Positions 47,601 to 61,859 of a stretch of 64,000 nucleotides of DNA are shown here, piece after piece. The translations under genes were made by a program, and so were the position numbers. Within the stretch, counting starts at the first letter, position 1. Each line of letters begins with the position of its first letter. The stretch comes from Glandiceps talaboti (Eukaryota; Hemichordata; Enteropneusta; Spengelidae), in assembly GCF_964340395.1 (NCBI RefSeq), contig NC_135550.1:18275484-18339483 (forward strand), given 5' to 3'. The notes beneath the pieces were generated by a model, which was not told the DNA's origin, did not search any database, and saw only the letters and a program-made list of their open reading frames with translations.

Positions 47601-50600
47601 CCAGCTTGATAACTGATGAGTGATAATATTGATTTTGCCATATTATTTTCAAATATTGTACAAAAGTGTTCAAACTTAAATATCCATGAGTCAACAGAAA
47701 TATGTATTTCAATCCTTCCATTTATTTGGTTATAAATTTGTCATGGAATTTATGATTATTTAAACAATATGCCTAAAAACTGGTTAGGGAAATTCACCTG
47801 TCATGTTTATGGCATTAAATATATGACATTGGTGGCAGGAGGATTTTTGTTGAAAAAAAAAACATGCAACCCATAATAGCAGGAGAATGGGTCTCTGTCA
47901 TCATGGTGACCAATGACAAAAGAGTGACCCGTAACCCCATATCATCTGTGCAGTGGTTCATAGCACATAGCATCCATTCAGATTCATCCAAACTGAAAAA
48001 TAGCGCCAATGGCTTTGGAGCACAACTGAAAAATGCTTGTAGTGTATACTGTAATAACAAATACAACGTTCTAGCTTGTACACTAGTACAAAAGGACTTG
48101 TGACGATGTATAGTTTTGGGAAAATTTGGCAATATTAATCTTGTGAAATGTATTTAGATTGTATGTGCATACAAACGATTTCTCATGAAAGAGAAAATTT
48201 TCATCTGTGTTTAGTAGATGATTATGGAAGGAATCGCACTTTTCTACTTTGACTAGTATATACATCAATGATACCTGTAGTTTCTAAAGTTCACTGCTCT
48301 CTGTCTGACATTTTGGACTTTGAAATAGTCACAGATTCCGTAAATTGACACCATGTCAAGACCCTGTATATGAATAATAGTTTATTGTCCAGGTAAACTA
48401 GTGGTAACTGATGCGACACACTGGCATTCTGTGACCAACAGTGGACCACATCACATCTCTCACACACACACACCGGTCATATTTAACAAAGATGGCAGCA
48501 GGACTTATCGGCAAATGGAAGACTGAGAGAGAAGAGGGAGTAGAGGCAATATTGAAAGCTTCTGGAGCTAATGCTGAAGAAGCTGCAGCAATCAAAGCTG
48601 ATCAGCAGACGTTTGACATCAAGAAAGATGGGGACACCTATGTGATTGAAGTAACATCATCACTGATTGGCCATTCAGTCACCAGGTTCAAGATTGGAGA
48701 ACAATATGATGCACCATTGATCTTTGGAGGAAAAGGCAAATTTGTAGCAAGTATAGATGGAGAGAAAATCCATGTTAAGCAGCAAGGAGGAATGGGTGTG
48801 GAACGTATCTATGAGCTTAAAGGTGATAACATGGTGCTAACCTTTAAAATTGGTGAAAATAGTGCTTCATTATACTTCACAAAGGCATAAATTCTTCTAG
48901 TTTTTACACTAGAAATCTAGTAGCTATTTGATGGTAGAGCTGAATGCAACTTTACCCATCACGGAATGAGCTACACTGCAACATTTGCTGCAACTAAACT
49001 ACTAGCTGCAATTTTGTCTCAAAAATCCAGCCATCTGTTCGCTGCAACTATACTGTAAACTCTGAAATCCAATCTTGGGAATGAAATTTGAGCAGCAATT
49101 ATGGTATGATCTTAGAATTCCAGTCAACTGGGTGAAGAGCTGAATGAACTTTGATTGTTGACCAAGAAGTCAAAGGAATTGTTGCAATTTTGATAGAGTT
49201 GACTGCAATGTAAATATAACAGCAATACTATAACAAGCAGAAGTATGACAAAATAATACTCTATTCACCACCAACTGCTGTTATAATAATCTACACACAT
49301 CAACTTCATAAAATTGTATTGACGTTCTTGACACTAAATGTGTATAGCAGTTTGGTTTGATATCACATTTGATAACACTTCTTCAAATCTCTTTACATAG
49401 ATGTTGTATGTATCATTAATCAAAGTCTATTAATTTTTTTTTTCTTTGTAATCTCTAATTTCTAATGATAACTTGTATTCTAAACAAGGTTTAATAATAA
49501 ACTTGCTTGAACTGCTTACATGTTTGTATGACAGGATAGTGTTTTTATCTGGCAAACATCCAGAACTCATCCAGATTACACCTATGATAAGTCTCCCATC
49601 ACCGAACTACCAATGATATCAACTTGTTTATCATTATCAAATCTATGTGTGCATATGACACAGATGTAAACCCCATTTTGATTGGTTGAAGAACAAAGAC
49701 CTTTATTATCTGGGGAAGGTTCAATATACCCTGTGTGAAATATCTCTTCTCCAACTTCAGCCACAAGAGCTATCCAGACTTTAAACTTTTCTATGATTGA
49801 TACATTGCCACCACTATTACTTAGTTTATCAGAAAACCAGATATCTACAGCAAGTAGTATGTCCTCTCAGCTAATGGAACACGTCAATGGTGTGCAACAA
49901 TTTCTTGTGGTCCACCTGGCAAAATTTAGTATTATACAACGTTGTGACCCACACGAAAATGGAAAATGTTGTTTTTTTCATCAGAGAGTACACTGATCAT
50001 GAATCATATCTGATAAAAATTATTAGTCTCTAAGTACAGGAAACATAATTTTACATTTTCAGGTGCCTTCAGAGTACATCAAATTGGACTGTCTGAATTA
50101 CCCCCATCCCCTCACCCCAAACTAGTTGTAAGCTAGTGATATACTTGACATTGACTTGCAACCAAACACTTGCTTGTCAAACACTCATATAGTCAATATG
50201 ACTACGATACCTAACATTGATATATTATTACAAAAATTGTTAAAACTAATCCTTTCAGTTGTGGAATTATGCTCTGAATGTTGCAGTTATAAAGTACCTC
50301 TCACTTTATGGTAGTCTATGGATATATCACAGGGTGACCCTCTCATGACTTTTTCATAGCAACTTCAGAAATTTGCTTATTTTTGCCAGAGAGGGTGCTG
50401 TTCTGCAAAATATTAAGGGCTGGTGAAATTTCTTCTTTTTCCATTTTGATGTTTGAGCTGAAAATTTGGGTCAGTCAGGTAATGAGAAACAGGGGGGGGG
50501 GGGGGTGTCATCCAAATACATGTATAATGTACTGTTCTGTAAATATGATGTCCAGGGAAAGTCAGCTTCACAAAACAGAGTCAATTTTCATGAGTTTGGC

Positions 50601-53600
50601 ATAATTAAATGTAGACCCATGTTTATGCATAGCTCTGGAAGCTAAATATATTTACTGTTATGTATTAACTACATGTGTTAACCAGCCCTATTACAAGACA
50701 GTATCAAAGATATGTACTGGGCAACTGTATCTGACTACAGCTGATAAAAGCTTTGCCACTCTGTTAATAATTAATAAGGAATGAATTTCAAACAATTCAA
50801 AATTACCACCACATCCACAGCCTTCATTCTTTACCACAGTAGAGAATTTTACAGTGACGGGTCTCAGCAGGACTTACAAAACAAAAGGTATGTATTACTG
50901 TAATCATAAACCCTCCCTGGAGGGTCTATGCTGTAATTTATGTAATGGTAATGGGCTTTACAATAGGTAGTGTTAGTGTGTATTTCAATATATCGTTGAG
51001 TTGATTTCATCTCAGTGTGGGCATGACTGTAATCTGTTGCAAACTGATCTATACTATCAGCATATTCAAAATTCGATATCTATAGAATCAAAGTCACAGG
51101 TTACCACACTGCATTGATCTTATTGTTTCAATGGTTCATGTATGATTAGTATTTAGTTCATTATGATTATCATTTCAAGCGTAATGAGTCTAAAAACAGG
51201 ACAAGCATACATGCATACTACATGTGTCAGAAAATGAACTTTGACCCTTTAAATACATGTCAGTTCTCTATTTCATTTACAAAACACATGGAACAATTAT
51301 CAAGATATTCATGATATGAAAACAGACAACATAATTTCATTGAAATTAAGACACAATAAGTCTGTATATATAGATCTCATCTAAGAGTTTTAGCTTTCAG
51401 ACATGCAAGTATTACAACTGTGACCTTTATCAAGACTACATGCTGTAACAGATACAATATACCAGATTGTCAGAGAGACTGACCTCAACAAGAGTATGAT
51501 ACTCAGAGTCAACAATCTAACTGGAACAACTTAGGTCAAGTCTAGTCTGGGCTGAGTCCCGCTATAAGGAATCATTACAATTTACACCTCCACTCTTTAG
51601 AGACCACATTGGCATCCAGACTACTTAGGTCTGATGTCATATTTGTGTATGAAATACAGAACTCAAGTACCATCAAATCTGAAACACAAACAACTACATA
51701 AATCAAACAGACCAAAAAAAACAAACACAGACAGAATGGCCTTTCATTTCAATATTACCAACCAAAATACAGAGACATTGAAAAACAGAAGAATAGCAAC
51801 TCACTACTACTAATAGACAGTACCAGTAATTGTTACTTCCATTACATAATACAAAGTTATCTATTTTTGAAGACAGTCTCTCCTTGAACATGTGCAACAA
51901 GACACCTCTCCCATTTCATTGAACACTCTTAGATTGAAGGTTGTGTTTATAATGACACCTACATGTGAGTGAACACAGCATATGTTATAGTTTGATTTTA
52001 TCCACAACTTTCTGTTACCTTTGTTGTGTAGACATACACCAATGATGTAATAAAATTATCAATTAAAGTTTAAATAGTGTACTTCTTCATTTTGATAATT
52101 TGACCAAGGGTAAAGTTTACTGCTAAAACATAAATTGTTCTTTTACATTATTCAGATAGACTAAGTGTAAGACATACAATATAGCCTAGAATCCAGGCAA
52201 TGAGGATTTTGATTCCCCTTTCGCCAAGAGGCTAAGGCTAGCCATACACAAGAGGTTTCTTTTGCTTAAAAAATAGTATCCCACCTAGTAGTTTCAAAGC
52301 TAGTACACCCCCCTACCAGTACCTTCCAACCTAGTACCCTCATACCCCAACTCATCAAGTACAAAGATTTTTATAGTATACTTTTCCCCTTTTACAAGGA
52401 CAGGTATATCAAGATGGCACCTAAATTTGCTGGACAGTGGGTTGCAGAATCTGCAGAAAACCTTGAATTGTTGTATACAGCCATGGGGATTAAGCCTGAC
52501 GTAATAGGGAGGATAGTAGAGGACAGCCCCATCATTGAAATCAGACAACATGGTGACTACTTCTACATCAAAACCATTACAAAAGTTGCTGGCAAAATAG
52601 AAGCTTCCTTCAAAGTGGGAGAAACATACGAACTACCGACAGTTACGGGAAAGAAAATTAGGAACAGAACCAGTTGGATTGCAGGTGGAACCAAACTCCA
52701 AATTTGGCCTGTAAGTGGCGATGGTCAAGATCCTGTCAGTGTTTACGAATTGGCAGATGAAAATATGGTGGTAACATTGTATGCTGCAGGAACGTGTGGG
52801 AGAAGGACTTACGTCAGAGCACCTGAAAGTTAGAAGCCTTACACTTTACATTATAAATTTATAGCCTTGAGATCTTGGTTGATATCCCAGCCCTTCATTT
52901 TATCACCATTCGTGTCCATATTCAGTACTATGCAGAAACAAAGTGAGGCAAGCCCTCATTAAAACTGCACTAGCTGTATGAACTGGCATATTATTTTTTA
53001 AAATCAGACAACCAACAATATATTCACTGGAAATTGTTAAAATTACAATAATTAGAAACTGTACTTACTAATTAGAGATCTAGTGTATCCTTAAGTAGTA
53101 CATTAACAGGTTGAAATCGTGATTGCATTGGGTTGTTCATTTTTGGGTGCGGACCCACAAATCAATTTCATTGGATTTATTGTATATATTATGTGTATAG
53201 CCACTCAAATGTATAGTGATTCAATACTATTCAGGGTGTATGACATTATGAGTAGGTCATTATATGTAACAAAAGAGTTTCAAACATTGTTGCAGTTTGC
53301 AGCTTTAAACTGTTACAAATATCATTGTGCGATTAGAGCTGAATGCTTATCACCAGGGATCAATTCAAACATTGCAATAATCGAATTAGTCCAACCAGTG
53401 AAAACATTGGTGTGTGAAATTAAAATGAAAAAATTTATAATATTATTTTTATATAAGTTTTTGTTTCATCAACAAACTGCTGACATCACAATGAGCTGAC
53501 ATGATTAAAAGTATACATACTGTCAACAATCAAGTGTCAGACAACTTTACAAGATTTTTTCTACAACTTGCATAATCACAGTATATACATTATAGATTTA

Positions 53601-56600
53601 ATATATCACAACAAATATGGCTGATTTCTGACTTGCTTCTGTAAGACTTGGTTCTTCTATTGCCTCAAGTCACAACTCCTTAAACACAATTTTGACACAA
53701 ATTTATAAAGACACCACTTCATGCGACCTCGTGAAATGAATTGAGACACTGACAGCATTTCTGTCAATAAAATTTCTTGTTGAAATTTTGACTTTTTAAA
53801 AAAATATCTTTTTGTAACATTTGTCTTCTTCTTTGTCTTTACTCTCTTTGATATGGACATTGTTTTCACCCCAATTGTGTCCTTTGGAACTAAAGGAAAC
53901 ATTTAGATTACAATAAAAAATGTGATGAGACTTACCAGAAGATGGTGCATATGAGCTTCAATACACATTATCATGGAAGGAAAACCACCAACTTTTCTTA
54001 CACATGTTTGGTCCTGATATGAACATAAAAAGTGATTTAGTTGAGGTACAGTAGTTGCAATAAATGTGTTGGCATTTGATGAGATGACATGTTGTCAGAG
54101 AGCTTTTGGTAAAGTTGAAGTTTCCTTCACCCCACAAACTAATGATGGCAAAGGAAATTTTTGTTTTTAATATCCATGATACAATTGAAGGCAAAGGTTA
54201 TGATTTGAAAGGTGTGAGATTAAATTTTTTATTTTTTATTTTTTATTTTTTTTTTTTGGGGGGGGGGGGGGGAAGGGGAGATTAAATGTGAACTCAGAAA
54301 TGTTATGTACAGATGGATAGAGGAAAATTTTTTCTCCCCTCTCTTGGTTGAGGAATGTCTTCTACTTTGTCCTTGTACCTAGTATTATTTTAACACATCC
54401 ACGGTATCCAAAGTAATTTTGCCAGTCACCGGTTCACCAGTTCATAGGATGGAGAAAACTTTAACTGTACAGAACTGTATTCAAGATGAGTAAAACCACT
54501 GAATGCTATGATATGTATGTGGCCTGCCTGTCTTTCTACAATCTACAAGTTGTTTGGATATCGAACTGTGCATCCCAGTAATGTCACAGTTTATTACTCA
54601 ATAGAACAGAAGTCAGTAAGCATACTTTTAGTTCACTTTTCTGAGCTAAATGTGGCTCTCTTTATACAATGACTATCAATCAAGCAGCAACATAGTTGTA
54701 GTAAGAGTTGTATGTATTATATTCTTGCTACTAGATATTCCTGACTACAGGAAAGAAAAGTGAAACATAAAATATGAAAAAAACCCTCTAACATATGACA
54801 AGGGTGTTCAATAAAATACATTTGTTCAGACTATGGAACACATATTGCTAACATCTAGTGTACATTTACTATGAATCAAGTTTTACCTTGATATTGAAAA
54901 GCCTGACGAATTTATCCAACGATGACGTCACAATATGATCTGTGTTTGACTTAAAGATACAGATACCTGTCACTGACCCATCATGACCTTCATACCGTCC
55001 CTCCTCTTCTCCAGTCTGGAACGTAAAAATTGCACAACAGACATGTTTTCATGTGGTCAAATCATATGATGATTGTATAGTGAATCATGTGTAATGTTTG
55101 TGAAATATACAAATATAACATAAAATATCATTTATGCTAGACTGAATGAATAGTTTTTGTTGATGGCATGTTAACCATTTGGATAAACATAGGAGAAGAT
55201 ACTTGAATCAGGTCTCTATGTCTTAAGGTTTTGGAGCTGTTGTACAAATACTAGTAGTTGATTTATGGCTGATATTCACTAAAAGTGATATGAGCATCAA
55301 AAGTAATGCAAGTGTACATTTCCCTTGCTCTTTATTATGGCAGCTCTTTTCATTTCAGTATGCTTCTCATCATAACACTTTTTAAATTGATGGGTCGGTT
55401 GGTCGATGAAAAATTAAAGAAATAAAAATAGGTGTGTGTGCTTTCAGTTCATGTCCATACTTTTAAAAGTCATAGAAATGATAATGAAAGTCAGATGGAA
55501 ACTATGAATCATTTCTTTTATTAAAAGTCTTGCATTTCAGTGATACATGAAAAGTTTTGCCCAAACCCTCCAACGGACACACAGACGGATGAAACTAATT
55601 ATAATGCTTCCCCTCCCTTTCTGGGGCTAACACCTTTTGTCAACACATTTTTGGTGACAAGTACATGTCTATGATCAGATCATACCTGTACAGAAATAGT
55701 TTAAGGTGCCTAAATTGGCTCTTTTTTTTTAAGAGAATCTAGCGAACTATTATGTCAAAATAGGGCAAATGTAAGTATGTCTTCTGAAAACTACTAGCCC
55801 ATCTGTAACCATTTTCAAATAAAATAAGTGCAACTTTTGAAAATTGTATATATATATGAATGAAGGAATGAATATTTTTGGAAACTATTGTCCCATGTTG
55901 TTTTAACAAAATATGTATAAGCTTTGAAAAGTGTAGTGTAAATACATAGGTATTTTAATATCTAATAAGACGTTATTTGTATACATGTACATTTCATGAA
56001 TCAATATACAATCACTTTCATAGATATCAAAACTAAAGACATATATCTTTAATTAACATAATTAACATCATAATTACATAGAAACCAATATCATATGGTA
56101 AGCATACAGAGGGAATTACATGGAAAACCAGTACATGGTAAGGGTACAGGGGGGAATTACCCTGAAATCAATATATGGTAAAGATACAGGAATATATGGA
56201 AACCGATACATGACAAGGATACAGGGGGAATTACATGGAAACTGACACATGGTAAGGGCACAGGAAGAATTACGTTGAAACCAGTCAGTGTAAGGATACA
56301 GAGGGTAACTGCATGAAAACCTATACATGGTAAGCATACAGGGGAATTAAATTATCATGAAATGAATGTTATTCATTTATAAATTTGTAAAGTACAGGGT
56401 AATAAGTATACAACAGACACATAATATATAGATACATTCATACATACACACAGAGTTATATACCAAAGTATTATGTACACAAGTATTTACAAAAACAGAC
56501 TTAGTATACAATACTTCCACACACATATATACAAAGATAGACAAACATATACATACACATACCATTACACATGTATACACAGACAGTATTACATACCAAA

Positions 56601-59600
56601 GTATTTAGTACACATGTATTTACATAATATACAGACTTAGCATATACATACCTATACACATGTATATACAAACATAAACATACAGGCTATAATAAACATT
56701 ATCACCAACTACATGGTGTACACATATGGTTAGATGCATAGAACACAATTTATAATGAATTAATAATAGCTGATTGTTACTTTATGTTATAATCAAATTA
56801 TGGGATATGATGGGAATGGCATGATTGTAATGTATTAAAGTGTTAATGTAGTTGACATGCAATTTTACTGCAAGCACAGTAATGACCCAGCTGTTAAATG
56901 ACTGATCATGTTAGTATATAACCATTACATGGACAGGAGGCAATACTGTGACTGTAGTAAACTTACATTGATATTGTGAGCCAATACACTGGTATCAGCT
57001 GATCCACTGAACACCAACTCATCCAGTACCTGATGTGATATACAAGTAAAGTATAATCCTGGTCAAGCATAAACAAAAGAACTAGAAGACTACACAATAT
57101 CTATACAGTTAAACTCCCACTGAATAGCTATAGAGGTATATACCACCAAAAATGGTCTACTTTGGAGTGTTCCGAGTATGAAACCAGGTGTGTTTTTAGT
57201 GTTTGTTTTGTCCGAGAAAGGGTCCCAGAAATAGGAGCTCACACCAAACATTTATATAATTTTTGTGTGTCAAATTGTAATTGTAACAACTGCTTAAATT
57301 ACTGTCTGAAAAGAGGCGGGGTTTTCTCTTGCTGAATACACCCCATCCCTTTCCTAGGTGAGCTACCCCCTCTCTACCCAATGTAAAGGTGACTCACTGC
57401 ATAGCACTGTCTGTCAGACAGTGAATATTAAAACGAACACTATGTCTATCATGAAGAATCACTGAAATGGGTGTTTAAGATTTCGGTGTGATATCACTTC
57501 ACATGAAGAGTGTCTATTTCAACAACCTTTCTTTTGCGTGTAGTAGTGGGGTGGTTGCAGGTGAAATGATAAATAGAAGTGCTCCTATGTGTCTCGATTA
57601 ACATCAGCTTCCAAGCTTTTATGTGTCTTTTGATTATTAAAATTAAAATCAGCTTGCAAGTTTGCATATATATGCATTGCTTTGAGTTTGTGGTTTGGGT
57701 GTTTGAATTTGAAATGACTTGACATTACAGCAATTGATGAGATCAAATAAAAGTCAGAGACATTCATTGGTTGGAAGTCTTTATTTGTGGCTGACTCATC
57801 CTTTCAGTCACTGGAGGAAAAAGATTACAGTTGAAATACACAACATGGTCATTGGGGGGCTGGGGGGGGGAGAATAAAATTGAAACACACAACATATACA
57901 AGGATCATACCCGAGAAAACAGGCATATTCTAGTTACCCATTTTGCAGTCATTTTCAACTAATACAATCTTTTGTCTTTGAGATAAGGGGAAGATGGTGT
58001 ATTCCTTACACCCATGCTTCTGCTGTGTTTTTCATTTACGTTGTTGCTACACAGATAAGTGAGAGGCAGGATTGGCATTTTTGTTTTGAAGCTGCACAAT
58101 TCAGTGAGAGATAGGCCTAGCATTTTTGAGTTTGTAATTTCATGAATTTCAGCATCTTTGCATCGACACTGGCTAGCTTACCTTTAGACACAAGACAGTC
58201 TTAGTATGTCCTGTGAGGGTTCTCAGTGTCTCCTGGGCAAACGGATCATGCACAGTGATATTGGCATCAAACGATCCTACTAACAACAACTTTTTGCCTT
58301 TGACTGCACTGGCTACCATACAACTTACTGCCCTTGGACTGGAGCAGTTGAAGATGTGGAATGTTCTATTGTTCTGTAAAACAAAATCATTCTATTTTGG
58401 TGACACCTCAGAAATTCAATCAGATACAAAAATGTGATTTTTGGTATTCATGACGAAAAGTATGGGAAAGAATTAATTGACGCTAAATCCCATTTTAGTA
58501 AGGAGGCACATCAGTGAAAAAAAACACACTGACAGTATTGGGAAAGAAACTTTTAAGTAAAGAGGAATACCACTGCAGGAAATACAGGTATGTACAACTG
58601 TATTTTCATTAACTTTGGGTTCTGGAGATTCAACCATTTCATGATTTTACACCACTTACATTACGTAAAATTGCCAAAAACCACAGAGTTGAAACTTGTT
58701 CCTCATTCATTGTTAGGTGGATATCCTTGCCAAGAACATGCATTGTCTTAAAGGATAAGTAATACCAGAACATAAATATTCATGATTGTTTTATTTGAAG
58801 GTAATAAGCACTTGAATTTCTCAGCAATTGCTCATAATGTAAGTGATATAAAATCCATCACATAACTCCAGAACCTGAGATTCATGAAAAACATGCTTGT
58901 ATTTCCTAGAGTGGTGCTCCCCTTTTAAGCAGTGATGAATCCATTAAATGTCATGAATGTACATTACTAAAGGCCTGGCTTTCAATTCTAGGTTCTCATA
59001 TTAGTGCTATCAGATCAGTGGAGACATCAAAATTAAATACTAGGATAATTATTTTTGTTTTATTCTGGACCATCCTCTTCAACAACTTTGTCAGACAACA
59101 GTTTCTCACAACTAAATTTGAATCCTGAACTGAAGTAGTAGGTTTTTTTATGTGGATTGAATGATAAAGAGACATTACAATTTGAACTTTATCACACCTG
59201 AGATATCGTATGCTGAACAGTGTGGCAAATCAAATTTGCAATAACTTTACACAGGTACAGCTTTTTGAAACAAATCTATCACCTGGCATCAGATCACAAC
59301 CACCTAGATTTTCATTTTGTGATTCTCATAAAAATACACTCATTAAAGACAATACCCAATCATTGTATATTTTATATTTATTTTATATTGCCCTCTAGTT
59401 TGCTTTAATTGTAAGGATTAGATTCAACTAGCATTATGTTATTTTTTCTGACTCCCATTACCCAGAAATCAACATTTATTTAATTACAGTAAAAATTATA
59501 AATTTTTTTTCACTATACAGGTAATTAACTTTATATTTCAACTACAATGCATAGGTATACCAGTACTACATCCAGGACAGATGAATTCCTACTTGATGCT

Positions 59601-61826
59601 ATTCACAGTGTAGCAGATGATGCATAGTAATCAATCGTTACTGAGGCTTGTTCTTTCAAATGTTTGCCTTTAGACTAACCTTTTGGTAACCACAAACCAC
59701 TGTGCCATCTGCCAGTCCAGTGAACAGTTTCTCCCATGCCCTGGTAAAACACATCACTTTTTGACTAAAGTGAAACTCATGTTGAAATTGTTTCTGTAAG
59801 ATAAAAAAAAATCAGAAAAGAGAACAAGTTACAAAAAAATTCTCATTGAAATGAAAGATTATCAGATCAGTGTGTTTTTTATTTTCTGTCCTTATCCTTT
59901 TAAAGCAGCAATTGCTGAAACTGGAACAGCAATAACCCTGCAGGGTTTGCCAAAAAAAAAATGCTAAATCAAAGACAAAATTGTTTGATTTTTTATAAGT
60001 GATAAATACATATCATCATGGTAAAAACTGTATCTCATGATAGGTTGGTATGATTCAGATATTATACAGAGAAGATTCTTTAGAGCTTTGTAGATAAACA
60101 AGATGAAATCAGTACGGTAAAGTATAGCTCAAAAGTCTATTTTTGATTTGCTAGCCCAGTGTCAGTCTGACATGAACATCAAGCTCACCTGGTTTATGTT
60201 AATAAAGGACTGGTACAGGTATTAACCTTTCCAGCTCCTAAAACACACTGGTGAAGTGTTATTGATAACCGTGTAAGCACTGAGCTAACTCAATGATATC
60301 AGAAAGCTTGGGCTGTGACAACCTTGTGTTAGCACTGGGCTAACCCAATGATAGTCCAGTCAGAAAGCTTGGGCTGTATTAGGAGAACTAACCTTTACAT
60401 TCTTCCAAATAATGTTGTTGCCGACACCAATATACATTCTTTTTCGCACACTTCGTAGGCAGTTGATAGCTTTACCATTAGTTTGGAAACACAGTTTGAT
60501 GACCTGCCCAGTCTACAAATACAACCACAGTAATGTCACGTCACAATCATACATTCTTGTCCTGTTCAAATCCTTTTGGAAACCAATCCAAAGTCTGATG
60601 TTTGGTGGAGCTAGATGAAGAACCTACTGAAGTTGTGATTATCCTGGGAATTCAAAATCCCTTCAGAAAGGTACTACGACTCCTTACACTATTGACAAGG
60701 AATGTTTGATAATACATGTATCTCTAAAGACAAAGATTTGTAGTTTTTGTTTCTGCAAAAAAAAAATCTGTCTCTTCAAAATGAGTTCCATATCTTAGCT
60801 AAATGTCCTAGGTATCAGAAAGTGCAAATAAAAAATTCTACAACCCTGGTTCAACAATAATATGAAATGAAAAAGTTATCTACATAATACAAGTAAACAT
60901 AAACAAAAAGATTAACTCTTCTGAAGAGAGTATAGTTGGTCATTTTTTACTGTGATCCTTACGAAGTAATAATTATTGTAATATTTACAATTTGTGAACA
61001 GTGAAGACTTTTTTGGCCAAATAGCGTAATAAAGGCTATTCCTAACATGATACATGGAAGACAAGGCTGGACTCTCTATATTTCAATTCTTGACTCATGA
61101 GATAAAAATGTGGACAAATCCAAAAAACCTCAATTTCTCACCTTGACGTCCCACGATTTAACTGTTCCATCAGCTGATGATGTCAGTAATCTGTTACAAT
61201 GGAGATCAATATCTGTGATGGAATCCTGGTGATAACCTTTGAAGAGACCTGTCACGTTTGGTCTGCTAACCACTTCTTCAGGTGGGTTGTTAGCTTTCCT
61301 GGTTTCTTTCAGTAAGTTTGCATTGGCTGTTTTTCTTTGCCCTTTACCTTTCCTTGATGACTGTCTACTTTCTGTGCTAGTTGTTGGTGTAATATTAACA
61401 ATTTCATCTACTGTGTCACTCTTTCCCCTGGATGTAAGTCCTTTCTGTTCCAAAACTTGTTTACGTAATCTGTTTCTGATCTGTAGTGATACTTGTAATT
61501 TTTCCCTGTATAAAAAAGAATCATGCAGTGTTTTTTTTTTCATTAATGGTGGTAAAAAGGCATGCTTTACTTGCACTCCCCTGACTTTTTTAGGAGTTAT
61601 GGAAAATGCCACAGCTAAGGATGCATATTTTGCTTAATTAAAATAACAGTGTATATCATTTACACTTCTGTAAGTTTAAGAAAATAACTGACACCATGCC
61701 AATGATGCACTCAACTTAATAGTTGAAGAATATTTATTTGAAAATGACTTTGAGTGATGTAACCATTGTAATTATCATGTCATTGCTACAGAGTAAAAAT
61801 GGATGATTAAAGCAATGTCCAAGATG

Positions 61827-61859
<33 letters not shown>

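Noticed and set aside
47864-48103. Possible fourth FABP-like frame between FABP-like 1 and 2
   Set aside because: It has a GEW-like start by chance, but no strand pattern or R-x-Y ending follows.
61507-61612. Extension of the WD40-bearing exon upstream to a Met at 61,612
   Set aside because: A strong acceptor (TTTTTTATACAG) at 61,506 joins in phase with the donor at 62,206; the extra codons are intron.
61239-61637. 132-codon hydrophobic plus-strand frame
   Set aside because: Antisense shadow of the ZNF106-like exon 61,142-61,505.
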